NCBI GenBank assembly: GCA_963377175.1
Contig: CAUJNA010002957.1
Coordinates: 687,501-751,500, forward strand
Direction of reading: 5' to 3'
DNA length: 64,000 bases
From: Effrenium voratum
Lineage: Eukaryota; Sar; Dinophyceae; Suessiales; Symbiodiniaceae
Below are positions 51,421 through 61,985 of this stretch, piece by piece. The notes under the pieces were generated by a model. The model did no database searches and was not told the DNA's origin. It saw only the letters and a program-made list of their open reading frames with translations. The position numbers were made by a program, and so were the translations under genes. Each line of letters starts with the position of its first letter. Within the stretch, counting starts at the first letter, position 1.

Positions 51421-52043
51421 GACACCTTGCACGCGACTTGCCAAGCATGTCCCCTGATCTGCATCCGTTTCTTTACTGGGTTGAGTATATGAGAGTGCTG
51501 CACGCATGGGTCTCTAGCTTGACATGGCCACCAGTGCCTGTCGATCGCGATCCTGGAGTCAACCTGGTGGAGCTGTGGACCAACTTCCGAACCACTACAC
51601 AAGAGACTGTGCCGGTCAACACCGGCACAAAAAATGTGCCAGTGTACAAGACGCGCCGACACGATCCTGCCTTGTTTCTGCAGCCTGGGGATGTGGATAC
51701 TGTGCTTCGCAACTTCCGCAACAGCCTTGCAGCTTCGCAGAAGCTACTCGGCTCCCCCTTGTTCCCTTGTGAAATTGTGCCTAACTGTGCTGCGCTGAAG
51801 GCGGCTTATGGGATGACGGTGTCTGCCGGCCTTTCTATTAGACCAAACATGAAACAACTTGATGCTACATTTCGTGCAGTTGATACTGCGTGTCGTGCAC
51901 AAAATGTGCACCATCATTTGACGGTGTTGCCCTGCATACCTTGCGTTGAGCCCACTATTTCGGTGGCGCCTTCTCTTCATGATGACCCACTTCAATCTTC
52001 TTCGCGCCACTGGCAGTTCAAGAAGCGTGCCAGAGGGGCCTAG
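51421..52043 (+). CDS. LINE-like element C-terminal tail
   Basis: The frame (open from 51294) encodes EALQRIGVGHLARDLPSMSP, NVPVYKTRRHDPALFLQPGD and FQLRNFRNS-like helical sequence, ending HWQFKKRARGA and TAG at 52041. It is a basic C-terminal end. No domain name can be given. Confidence 0.5.
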
Positions 52044-53430
52044 GGCTGATGCTTCGGCAATAGCTTCTAGGCTTTGTCACTTGCGACCCGGTGCCTAAGG
52101 TACTGGGTTCGTCGTCAAGTTTGTTAAGTAGTGGCTTGCGTCAGAACAGCGGGCGCTTGTCAGACAATAGCCAAAAAAAAGAGGCCAAGTGGTGGGCGGG
52201 AGGGATCTCCCTTGTTTGTTCTGTTGTTTTCCACCCTGTTCCACCCTAACAACCGCGGGTGATTTGGCGAGTTGACACAGGTCTTGTCAATCTGGGCATG
52301 GCAGTGTGCACACAGCAGTGGGCCGCGGAGCTGTGGGCTGTTGCCTCAAGATTGCGCGTGCTGCGCCACGCCTTAGGCTACGCTTGCCTAGCAGCCTTGA
52401 CTTTTTCCCGAGCGCGTGAGGTCGTCGCTGTGGCAAGCGCTTGCGGGTTAGCGCTGCACTTACGGGATGGCATGTCATTTTGCACTTTGCCGGCCCGATC
52501 TGTTCTTTTGCAACTGGCGCGGGTAGCGGGCCTGGTTCGGCAGCGGTGCTCGTCAGTCCCCCATGTGCAGAATTCCGTATTAAACTTGCGTGGAGAAGGG
52601 AGGAGCCGGAAATGATGCCTGAGACCTTTCCACGCACTGACTCATGTGTATGACGCAAAAAGCCTTCCGCCGAGACATACTTCAAAACATACCCCCAAAG
52701 CATACCCCCGAAACAAACCCCCTCCTCAAACTTCCTGGGCAAAAATACAAACCCTTATGTATATTTTCTGGGCCTGCGGCCTCTAGCCGGCTACGCCTCT
52801 TTGAAGTTATACCATGTCATGTCATGTTTTTTGTGTGAGAAACGTATCCTGTGCTATGATATGGGTGGTTAGGTTATTCATGTTGCCCACCCCAATCCCA
52901 GATGATGCCGGGGATGCCAGCTTTCTGGGCCCCAGCCGGGACCCAAACCAGAGAGCTGACATGGGGTCGCGCGCGCGCGCCAGAGGCCGCAGAAACAGCA
53001 GCCCAAAAAGAACAGCCCGCAAGCCAGCCCGGAAACGTAAAAGCAACCGTAAATAGCAGCGTTTTGTGGCTGGGGTCGCGCGCGCGCGCGCCAAAAGGCC
53101 CGAAAACCAACGCGAAAAAAGCAAGGACCGCGCAGCACGCGAGCCAGCCACAGCAAAAGCAAAACGGACAGAACAACAGCCCACCGCTCAGCACAGCAGT
53201 TTTTGACGGTATTTACAGCGTTTTGTAGAGCGAGGACCAGCATCGCCGGCATGCCCGGCAGCGCTTGGCGCCAAAATGCGCGAAAATGAGCCTCGCTTAT
53301 ATCCCTCCGATACCTTCTAAAAAACAGTGCTTTTTGGGTTGAGAGGCTTTTTGGAAGGAAGTCTTGATGATGCAGACCAAGCCCCGCTGAAGCATCACCC
53401 AGGCCCAACCCCAGACCCTGATGATGTCAG
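52044..53430. other. Unassigned interval with GCGCGC-containing duplicated segment
   Basis: Two diverged copies of a segment beginning GGGGTCGCGCGCGCGC occur at about 52963 and 53071. AGCCAGCC, AACAGCCC and GTAAA words recur after each. Polypyrimidine CCCCC runs lie at 52690-52725. It probably includes the LINE 3' untranslated region at its start. No gene recognised. Confidence 0.4.
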
Positions 53431-53433
53431 CCA

Positions 53434-53539
53434 CATGGCCTAAACCCTGCATATACGCGATGTTTTGCGAGGGTTTTGCACAGGCAAGCAAAACCGCAAG
53501 CCCGAGCTGGTGATGCAGAGGTGCCGGATTTAGGCCATG
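53434..53539. repeat. Interrupted palindrome (nested inverted repeats)
   Basis: CATGGCCTAAACCC at 53434-53447 pairs with GGATTTAGGCCATG at 53526-53539 (13 of 14), and inside it GGTTTTGC at 53472-53479 pairs with GCAAAACC at 53488-53495. Flanked by GGTGATGC/GCATCACC words. It resembles a short foldback element. Confidence 0.55.
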
Positions 53540-53627
53540 CATCACCAGGGTGCAGCCCCTATAGCTGAAGCTAGCAGGCTAATTGCCTAGCGGCGGCATG
53601 CTATTTCAGGAGGCGTAGCCAACCTCC

Positions 53628-55040
53628 TTGACGTTCAGCACCTGCCGGGCCAAACCAGCCCTCTTCAACAACCTCCTCGCCATAGGCATGCGTCGGATCC
53701 AGCTCTTCAACCTTCTCCTGGACGCCCCACTTCTCCACCAACTCCTTCGCGTAAGAAGCCCCGCAAGTCCACCTGACGGGGCCCCGACGGGGAGGCGGCG
53801 GCATCTATTCGCGAGAACCCCGCCCAGAGCCTACACTGGGCTCTGCCCCAAGAGCAACGCATGTGGCAGTCGGGGCGATGGCGCGACAAGACCTACTCTG
53901 CGTGTGTGCTGGGTGGAGCTCGAGCCAAGTCGCACCGGCTGCGCCACAACCTGGACGAGATCGACGCCTGGCCCCCCATGGCTTGCCATCGTTCTCACGA
54001 TCCCAAGGAGTGGGAGCCTGTGGAGCGAGCAACTGAGTATACGGCCCCGTTGTGCTTCGCTCTGGCGGTCGCCGCTTCATGGGGCGGTGCGAACGGGCCG
54101 GATGCCCACGGTCGAGTGTGTGGGTCGCAGAGGACTGGCTGCTGTTGGACCCAAGGGCCATGCGTGAGTGGGCTATGGCACCGGTCGCCCTATCCCTGGA
54201 CCTTCGCTTACAGTGGGCCTTTGAGCAACTGAACGTTCTTTTAGGCACCCCCTTTGCTGAGGAGAAGCGCCAGGCCATGGCGCCCCAAGGCGTTTTCCTT
54301 GGTTTGGACCATGACGTGTCTGAGGCTCTCTCCGCTGCGCGGAAAGCTGCAAGGGATGCTGGCGGCGTCTCGTGCCACGCAGCGCCTCACCCCGGGGGCG
54401 GCCGCCAAGGTGTACGGCCTGGCCAATTTCTTGGAACTTGGCATGTTCGGTAAGGTGGGGGCGGGCGGCCTACACCCGATCCGGATGCGGCAGGACGAGA
54501 GGCACTCGACCCTGACCGCTGACATTTGTCGCAGTTTCGAGCTGCTCGAAGCCGTATTTCAGGTGCAGCCGCGCCGAGTGTTTGAAGTGATGCACCACGC
54601 ATGCCCCCGCTTTTTCGCAGCGTCGGATGCGGCACTGGAAGTGCCAGGCGCCGGAACTGGAGGGTTCCTGGTGTGACGCTCATGCGGAATTGCGTGAGGG
54701 TTTCGTCGCCCAGATACCGGCAGCCTTGTGCCAGGTGTGGACGCCTGGAGATCACAAGATTGCCCAGTTGGAGCTTCCATGGTCCTGTTCGCCCTGATGG
54801 CTCGGCCGGGCGAGTTCCGCCATCGCTGGGGTGTGGTTCATCGATAACACTGCCGCGTTGATGTGCTTGGTGCGTGGGAGGTCGGCCCAGCCGGACCTGG
54901 AACACATGGCGCATTTGATCCACGTGATTTTGTTCTCCTTGCAAACTTGGATTTACTGGGAATACATTCAATCGAAGTCAAACTGGGCTGATGCGATCAG
55001 CCGGGAAGGTGCCCGGGACCCTTGGCACCGTTCCAGAGGT
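53628..55040 (+). pseudogene. RT/RNase H fragment of a third retroelement, possibly DIRS-like
   Basis: Read over several frames. Near 54150-54350 there is LSLDLRLQWAFEQLNVLLGT followed by GVFLGLDHDVS, resembling an RT palm-to-thumb transition. Near 54400 AAKVYGLANFLELGMFGKVG resembles the connection region. FAASDAAL near 54615 could hold an RNase H aspartate. WFIDNTAALMCLV (about 54834) through IQSKSNWADAISREG (about 54970) matches the RNase H end of dinoflagellate elements of this style. No integrase or recombinase was found. The class assignment is weak. Confidence 0.5.
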
Positions 55041-55289
55041 TTTTCAACACAATCGACCGCTCTGCCGCTGATCATTTGGCATCTCCCGCTGCCTAGTGGA
55101 GTGCATTGGGGTGTTTACCCTGTCAGCCATACACGCCGGGATGGCAGTGGGGAAGCTGACAGGGGGCCTGAGTGGGGCTCACTCAGTGCCCTACCTTGGC
55201 TCCATAGGAATGTTCCTTTTATTTCAGTTCACTTCATGTCATTCATTTCCATGTATTTTCCTTCATTTCCAAATTGGCCTTCACCAGCA

Positions 55290-55367
55290 TGGGCAACATC
55301 CCCAGCATTACTTGCATCATCCGCATCCTGATGCGGATGATGCAGGTGATGCTGGCGATGTTGCCCA
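55290..55367. repeat. Near-perfect 38-bp-stem foldback
   Basis: Arms 55290-55327 and 55330-55367 are inverted copies with three mismatches and a 2-nt loop; the innermost 14 bp (GCATCATCCGCATC / GATGCGGATGATGC) are perfect. As RNA, two mismatches would be G-U pairs. I associate the translation of this sequence with a widely dispersed dinoflagellate repeat, but cannot test copy number here. Confidence 0.85.
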
Positions 55368-55475
55368 GGAGACGGGGGAATCGAACACCCTGGTGTTTTT
55401 ACGCAACTGTATCCCGCACAGCCCCCACGAGAAAGGATCCAGAAGAACGTCTTGACATCACCGCGTGGTACGTGG

Positions 55476-55490
55476 CCCCCCCCCCCCCCC
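55476..55490 (+). repeat. Homopolymer C15
   Basis: Fifteen consecutive C. The length may be unreliable. Confidence 0.95.
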
Positions 55491-56750
55491 ATAGTCTGAA
55501 ACCGTTCCCACGCGGAGCATTTCTTATGTCCAACACGCCGCCTGTTGTCGGCGGATATTTGTGTGTTTGACACGTCGCGATATGGGGCTTGCCCCGGCTC
55601 GAGTCTGAAAGAAGTTGGAACTCCCGGTTGGCTCATGAGACTATTATAGCTTGACAATGCGCGCATGCGAGAGTATCATACTTATATGGGTCTGGATGGG
55701 GCCAAAGTATTGCCTTGCTCGGATAGCTGCCCAAACAAGAAGCACTCTTCAACAAGTGCCAAGGCCCATAGTGATGGAGGCAGGCTCAATATAGCAAAGA
55801 ACAACCCAATGAGGATAGCCAGAAGGTTGCATTATGCACCAAGACGCTGCATTTTGACTTCGTGGGCCCAGACTCTATGGGCTATCAAGGTCCGCAAAGT
55901 CTGCACAGTCTGAATACGAACAGACTTTGGCTTCGATGAGAAACTATGCGCCGTAACAAAAAGCCAACAGTAGTGTAAAGACCAAGGGTTCCGCCAGGAC
56001 CTTGGCTCATGAGGAGCGTTGCATATTGATCCATGAATGATTCTGAACAATATTGCGCATACCGTGTTGTGTATCGAGAGATGTGGCTGATCGTTCAGGA
56101 CAACATTAGCTTTCTAATGCTTAGCTTAATGAAACTACAATCTGCCGTTTGACATAGATGTGCTGGAAAAATCACATATATATATATATAGTCACACATG
56201 AGGCAAGTGCAGGGCGCAGCGTGCCAAGCACCATCGATTTCTCTTGGGTTTCGAGGGTTTCTTTCTCGCAGTTCGTCTAATTACGGTTTTGCCCACAATG
56301 AACTGCCAAGCTCGCATGACTGAACGTGCCGCTGAGGGGGTTACGGCGATCCCTTCCAGGTTCATCTTCAGAAACTGGCGACATGTTTGGTTGTTCGCTG
56401 CCAGTTGGAGGAGGAGGCTCAAATGAAACCTTATACACAAACAACATGCGGTTGGGCACCCAACGTCCCCAACTTTCCGTGTATCCTGTGAATTTCCATG
56501 AGTGGTTGTCACTGCGCAGGGAGGCAACACAGTTGGGTGCTATCCGCTATACAGTGCACATGCGTTTCGGCCCCAATTAGAGAAATGTGGTTTGCGTTTG
56601 TTTGCCTTCCTCATATGTATGTATAAAGATATACACACATATATATATATATATATAGATATATATATTTGTATACACATATCACCTCACTGGGTTTTGT
56701 GGGATGAGACAATGCATTGATGGGTTTCTCGGCTGACGGGCCGAGGTGTC
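55491..56750. other. Unassigned interval with (AT)n runs
   Basis: (AT)n at about 56176-56190 and 56637-56669. No gene recognised. Confidence 0.4.
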
Positions 56751-56779
56751 AGATCTTTGGCAGGTGCTTTGCTCCACCT

Positions 56780-56998
56780 GCCGTCATCCATCACCATCCG
56801 AGGCAAGAGCTGCATGAGGTGTCGGGAGTGCCGCTTGAAGATTGGTGCAAACTGGTCCAGGTTAGCCTGCCGCAACTTGGAAACGTGTTTGGCCCTACGA
56901 GTGCAGATTTCCTCGCAGACATCCCAAACTCTTTTCAGTCATGGTTATTCTTGCAAAAACTGGTGGCAATGCGTCAGCCACAATTCGAAGGCGCATGA
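56780..56998 (+). CDS. Candidate coding segment, unknown
   Basis: The plus frame reads HPRQELHEVSGVPLEDWCKL then VSLPQLGNVFGPTSADFLAD and SFQSWLFLQKLVAMRQPQFE before TGA at 56996. Regular hydrophobic spacing suggests a real helical protein piece. No family recognised. The first codons in the open frame (56717) may be intron. Confidence 0.25.
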   Translation, partial: AVIHHHPRQELHEVSGVPLEDWCKLVQVSLPQLGNVFGPTSADFLADIPNSFQSWLFLQKLVAMRQPQFEGA

Positions 56999-57684
56999 AA
57001 TTGAGGGCTGGAACCCATCTTAGTGCTTTAGCTGCCCAGGGTCGCTGGTAGGAGCGTAAAACGAATTTCAACCGGTGTCAATTTTGTTTGTGCGTTTTTT
57101 CAGGGTGGCAGACAGCCCATCGCGCTCAGACAAGCCAAGCGCATGCATTTAGATGACGGAAGAATCGTTGAATTAGTTTTATACACCACGTCGCAAGGCT
57201 TAACACTGGTTTCAATTATTGTTTTAAGGTCTTGCAACTCCCATCTCAACTTGATTGCAAGCTCCCCAGCTTCCAAGAAAAACCCTCGAAGATAGAATAG
57301 AATACCTGACTTCTCAATTTTAAAGAGGGTACACGTATCAGACGAATCAAGGTGAAACCCATGTGTTTCTTTTGCTGACTAGGGTCCGGCTCATACGCAT
57401 AAAAGAATAGTTAAAACCGGTGTTAGTTTGTCTTGCGCAACATCATGTTTGGCAATGACTTCCAGGGGCTGTCGCCAACCAAACCTGCACGTCCAGCTCA
57501 GACAAGCAAAGAGCAAGCGTTTAGATGAGAAAGAAGAATCGCTTTCTTCACATGTTGCAGGAAATAACACTGATTTCAGTCTTGTTTGAAGTTCTTGCAA
57601 GAGTCCCACTTCAGCCCTCTGAAATAGAATCAAACCGTGTGGACATATTTTTGGCAGCTTGTGGTTCTTTGTCTGGCTTTCATT

Positions 57685-57906
57685 TCCGAAGACGTAGTTC
57701 CTGTAGAACCCGCCCGCAAAGCGGGGCTGGGGCGGAAGCGGAAAGCAAGGGAAGAGTTGCCTTCTTTTGAATCTTCGAGGTCCTCTTGGAGAAGCTCTCG
57801 AAGGAAGCCTAAACCGCGTGATAATTCCCCAAAAATGAGTCGACGTGGAAAAACTGCTAAGCCGGATGTTAATGCTTCACGACCCACTACGACAGAGAGG
57901 TATTAG
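57685..57906 (+). CDS. Candidate basic low-complexity exon
   Basis: Encodes SEDVVPVEPARKAGLGRKRK and an Arg/Ser/Lys-rich run to TTTERY; AGAGAG followed by GTATTAG at 57900 could be a 5' splice site. Another frame continues with ADTLEELEQGTKSKEKKTSV at 57918-57980. It may be a disordered nuclear protein segment. Unverified. Confidence 0.25.
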   Translation, partial: SEDVVPVEPARKAGLGRKRKAREELPSFESSRSSWRSSRRKPKPRDNSPKMSRRGKTAKPDVNASRPTTTERY

Positions 57907-58810
57907 CATCCATGCTGATACCTTGGAGGAGCTGGAACAAGGAACCAAATCCAAGGAGAAAAAAACCAGCGTTCATGTACTTGTTTTGACTCCTTTTCCT
58001 GGAATCTCCACCGACAAGCCACACACCGGCCCAACCATGCCACCTTTGCGCTTCTTCAACCGACCCAACCCAACTCTATTTCTTTGAGCCCGACAAGCCC
58101 CACGTTCAGCCTAATGGCCAGCAGGGTTGTTCTGTTAAAACCACCTTTTTGGAAGATGAACGGCTCCCTAAAAGTCGCCTGTTTGAGCTGTTCTGCTCCT
58201 TTCCACAGAAGATGGCAGAAGCACAACCCTGATAGCCGGCAGCCCCTGCGAGGCTTTGCGATTCCTTGCAGCCATGGCTGCCACGGACACAGGCGAAGGC
58301 AGGCCAAAGTATCGAAGTGCATTCGACAAGCGTACAGTTTTCACTCAAAACGGTTCTTTATGTTCATATGCTTGCTTGGAAGGGGTGCAGTGGCTTCCTT
58401 TTTGCTTCTTATTCCGTCCTTCTTCATCATGTGTGCTACCCCTCTCCCTACACACTGCGATTGGTTTGTCTTGCCGTGTTAGCTTCTCTTCTGATCTCAT
58501 AACATCCTTGCTATCGTCACTCCAGCTTTTGCACTTCCTTTCCCTGTGCATTCTATTTGAAAAGGGGTGGGCATCGTTCCCCACTTGCCCTCCTTCCCTC
58601 CTTCCCTCATGCCCTCACTTTTTGCCTTGAGTCCCGCAGCCTCCTCACCTGCAAGACCGTCTTCTGATCCGAGCAAGGTGTTGTGTCCTCAAAAATGTAT
58701 CGCATGTCGTTTCAATGTGTGATGAACAGTGGGCGTTCACTTCACAAAGCTTGTTTAGGCCCCCGACCAGATAGAGGTACCTGGAAGGAGGCCCTTGCAA
58801 ACTTGGTGTT

Positions 58811-59020
58811 GTGATTGATACCAGAAATCCCCAGAAGGGACCATTCTGGCTGAAATACTTGAACGAGACACAGGTCAAAACTGACTTTTTTCAGGATCCG
58901 CTGCTTGCATGGAGGCTGTCAAAACTGGGCTTTGGCCATGCAACCCCAAAGTACCAAGCCTTGATCCACCCGTCTCCGGGCGATTATTGGTATCCCAACT
59001 GCGGGGCGCCCTTTCAGTAA
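58811..59020 (+). CDS. Candidate coding segment, unknown
   Basis: Reads IDTRNPQKGPFWLKYLNETQ, LLAWRLSKLGFGHATPKYQA and HPSPGDYWYPNCGAPF before a stop. Aromatic-rich and protein-like, but unrecognised. Confidence 0.25.
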   Translation: MIDTRNPQKGPFWLKYLNETQVKTDFFQDPLLAWRLSKLGFGHATPKYQALIHPSPGDYWYPNCGAPFQ

Positions 59021-59624
59021 TGCAGGGTTGTCCTTGTCCCTCTCTCTGAGGCGCCCCTCACCGCACGCGGCCCATGTCGACGCTGGCAGATGCAGCTTCG
59101 AGGAGGGGCTGCAGATGGCTTGGGTATGCCCTTTGCGAAAACCTTCGCTGGGGGATCAAAGGGAAACTAAAGGGTTGCATCCAACACCATTGCGAGACAC
59201 AAGGAATGTAGATCGATGCTCAAATGGGTATGCGTCAAAATCAGGAATCGGTGCCATCAGGTGGGTGGTTTCATGTTTGTGGCCTTTAAAAAGAACGGTC
59301 CTCAAATTACACCAGCCTCGACCCCAAACAGCAAGAAAGCATAGCAGGTCTGTATAACAAAAAAGGCTTGTCTCCTTCATGTAAGGTGCGAAATTGAGTA
59401 GCTCATGTGAGCAACACATAGTTACAATCAGTCCATGTATGTCTCTGTGGGAAGTCCCCTTTTTTGGGAAGAGGACACATCGGGTCCATCCATCCGACTT
59501 CGAGAAGAAGATGCCATGTCAATGCCATGTTCGAGAGTGAAGGCCCCGGGGATTCGGGGTAAATCAACCCAACACCTGGCATTAATCAAAGGAAGTGTCG
59601 AAGGAACTTTCGTAGTACGGACAC

Positions 59625-60260
59625 TCAATGCACTTTTCCATCACCGGATTTGGTGGCCGTCTCGCTGCTCTGCTGAAACTTGCGCATCAGTCTCAGCAGC
59701 TTGCGGGCGAGACTGGACACATGCCACTTCTGGTTGCTATCTTCTTCTCGGGTAAAGGTCTTGCTACAAGCAAAGCAAGAGAGCACTTGCATAAACCTGC
59801 AGACTGCGCCTTGTAGCGTTACGGCCGGGACATCCTCGCCTAGCAACGCAGGCACACGCCGCGCCAAATTGGCAAGCGTCAGCAAAGGTGCCGTTGGCGC
59901 GCACCTCTGTCACCCGGCGCAGCTCCATAAAATCCTCAGCGTTTGAGCCGGCAGTAGCTTGGTCATCCAAGCCTTCATCTCTGTCGTGTCCAGCGCGCCG
60001 CATGCTCCCAAGATGGCCAACGCATGGCTTTGCTCCACGCGCCCAACGCCGCTCCATTCTGGAACAAGCTTGGCTTTGAACGTCAACTCCAGCCCTGCTC
60101 CATCGCAGAAACGTGTGAGAACTTTGCCCCAACTTACCACTGCTGGCTGCACAGTGGACACCACCAGCTTGGCCGGGTTCATCTTGGAGTTGGTGCTTAT
60201 GGTTTGCAGATTGGTGTTCACATGTGTGGTGAACGACCGGCGGCCATCATTCCAACGCAC
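59625..60260 (-). pseudogene. Minus-strand gene remnant, 3' part
   Basis: One minus frame gives two protein-like stretches separated by a single in-frame TGA near 59911: upstream, SFTTHVNTNLQTISTNSKMN to HALAILGACGALDTTEMKAW; downstream, LTLANLARRVPALLGEDVPA to KLLRLMRKFQQSS. Repeated Ala/Leu helix patterns suggest a helical-repeat protein. A GTAAGT at about 60141 (minus) could instead be a splice donor. It is continuous in style with 60218-61276. Confidence 0.4.
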
Positions 60261-60445
60261 GCCGCTGGCAACAACTTCTGGGCCTTGCGTTCACTCAGCT
60301 CCAGCAGCACTGCAATTAACTGGCCGGGTTCGTGAACTGTTTCCAAGTTGTCAAGGTCGGCGATGTAGGTTGCCATCAAAAGGCTCCTATGCATCAACCA
60401 AGATTTTCGAGGAGAACTCGACAAGTGCAGGGACGATGCGAACAA
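60218..60445 (-). pseudogene. Minus-strand gene remnant, middle part
   Basis: Encodes MATYIADLDNLETVHEPGQL then IAVLLELSERKAQKLLPAAC, strongly helical. It overlaps the next frame near 60250, where a one-base shift is needed to continue. A possible donor GTGAGT lies upstream at about 60480 (minus). Confidence 0.4.
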
Positions 60446-60610
60446 CTCTTACGAGCTAATGGTTTGGCTGGGGACCCGACTCACCCAGGCTTTACTTCCA
60501 GGACAACAACCGGTCAGAAAAAACCTTGCGATTGGCGAAACGGCTCTTGTTGATGGGGCCCCAAAAAGAAACCATCAAACACGGCGGCGACGTTAGCAAC
60601 TCTTGTTAGA

Positions 60611-61276
60611 TTATACAGCCACCGACCATGTGTGGAAACATGGCCATGACCGTGTGTCCTTGTTGCAATCACCACATTGAGCACCAGAGCCGCCATTCCG
60701 TAATGTTGCTGGGGAGGTCGCCACGCAACGCAGCAGCACGGAAACCTTTTGCTTGAACGGGTCGGAATTGATGTTCAAGGCGTAGTGGAGGCGAAGCTGT
60801 GTCGTCAAAGAAGAAATGGATGGGCCATGTCTGTAGCACGTGTTGCTTCGGTGAGCGATGGTCTTGATGCTATCAGCACATCCCTCCAGCTTGGTTTCCC
60901 GACAAGCCACGTATGCTGCGAGCAAGTAAATCAGAATCTCGCCCGGAGCTGCCAAATTCAAGTCGAGATCTCGGAAAAGAACGTTGATTGCGAGAATGAT
61001 ATGAAATTGCTCGGATTTCCAAAAATACTCACTGCGGGAGACTAGCACAAGCGCCATGCAATACAGCTGACGTTGAACCTCTTTGGTGTTCTATGCGTCC
61101 AGAGACTGTAGGGCCTCAGAGAATGGCACCTTCCGACGTCCCGCCATGAAAGCCCTTGAGCCTCGCACTTGCAAGCGGGCACTTTCGGACACGTGCAAAA
61201 CAGCAGCGTCCATATTGCGGAATATGTGGAAAACAAGGCTGATAAATCTGTCTTCAACCCTTCTGTCAGGAGGCAA
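60611..61276 (-). pseudogene. Minus-strand gene remnant, 5' part (helical protein with one in-frame TAG)
   Basis: One frame runs over 220 codons, interrupted only by TAG near 61091. Before it: FISLVFHIFRNMDAAVLHVS to KVPFSEALQSLDA. After it: NTKEVQRQLYCMALVLVSRS, EQFHIILAINVLFRDLDLNL and GEILIYLLAAYVACRETKLE. Alternating helices suggest an organelle-type RNA-binding or helical-repeat protein, but no signature residue confirms a family. A frameshift near 60690 leads to another open stretch (NVVIATRTHGHGHVSTHGRW). Confidence 0.45.
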
Positions 61277-61320
61277 CGAGATATGTCAAAGCTGCGACCT
61301 TGGCATTTTGCCCGGGTCCT

Positions 61321-61985
61321 TTACTGCAGAGACTGGGAAGCGGGAGACACGACCCCGGACCCGGCGTCACAGCATCTGGCATCCGACCGCAGAGACTGGG
61401 AGAGACAGAAAGACAAGCGGGAGACACCACCCAGAGCCAGCGTTACATCATCTGGCTGCAGAGACTGAGAGACACAGGGAGACAAGCAGAAGACACGACC
61501 CCGAGCCAGCGTCACAGTATCTGGCACCAGAGATGGGAGACACAAAAAACAAGGAAGACACAACCAGCGGGAGACACAACCCGGAGCCGGCGTCTGAGAC
61601 AACCCGGAGCCAGCGTCACAGCATCTGGCGTCTGAGCGCAGAGACTGGGGAGACGCAGGAGACAAGCGGGAGACACCACCCCGCAGCCAGCGCCACAAAC
61701 AGGGAGACAAGCGGGGGACGGAGCCAGCGTCACAGCATGTGGCATCTGGAGACGGGGAGACGCAGGGAGGCAAGCGGGAGACATGACCCCGGAGCCAGCG
61801 TCACAGTGTCTGGCATCTGACCGCAGAGACTGGGAGACACAGGGACAAGTGGGAGACACGACCCAGGGAGACAAGTGCGAGACACAACCCTGGAGCCAGC
61901 GTCACGGCAGCTGGCATCTGACCGGAGAGACTGAAAGACAGGAAGACAAGCGGAAAACAGGACCCCGGATCCGGCGTCACACTTT
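61321..61985. repeat. Degenerate minisatellite, unit about 75-95 bp
   Basis: The words GAGACTGGGAGAC, AGACAAGCGGGAGACAC, GACCCCGGAGCCAGCGTCAC and AGCATCTGGCATCTGACCGC recur in order about eight times with length variation. It directly abuts the start of the minus-strand gene remnant. Confidence 0.85.

Larger units (their letters stand above)
44650..52250 (+). mobile_element. LINE-like retrotransposon, 3' portion
   Basis: Continues the element cut at 26728. Modules in order: unknown conserved-looking region, Pro/Ser linker and coiled coil, AP endonuclease, reverse transcriptase, Cys/His cluster, RNase H and a C-terminal tail. The 3' end is not defined; coding stops at 52041. Excluding the insertion the element is about 11 kb. 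Multiple frameshifts indicate an old, dead copy. Confidence 0.75.

Noticed and set aside
55376..55395. Minus-strand GTGTTCGATTCCCC as a tRNA T-arm
   Set aside because: No matching acceptor, D-arm or anticodon arm upstream on the minus strand.
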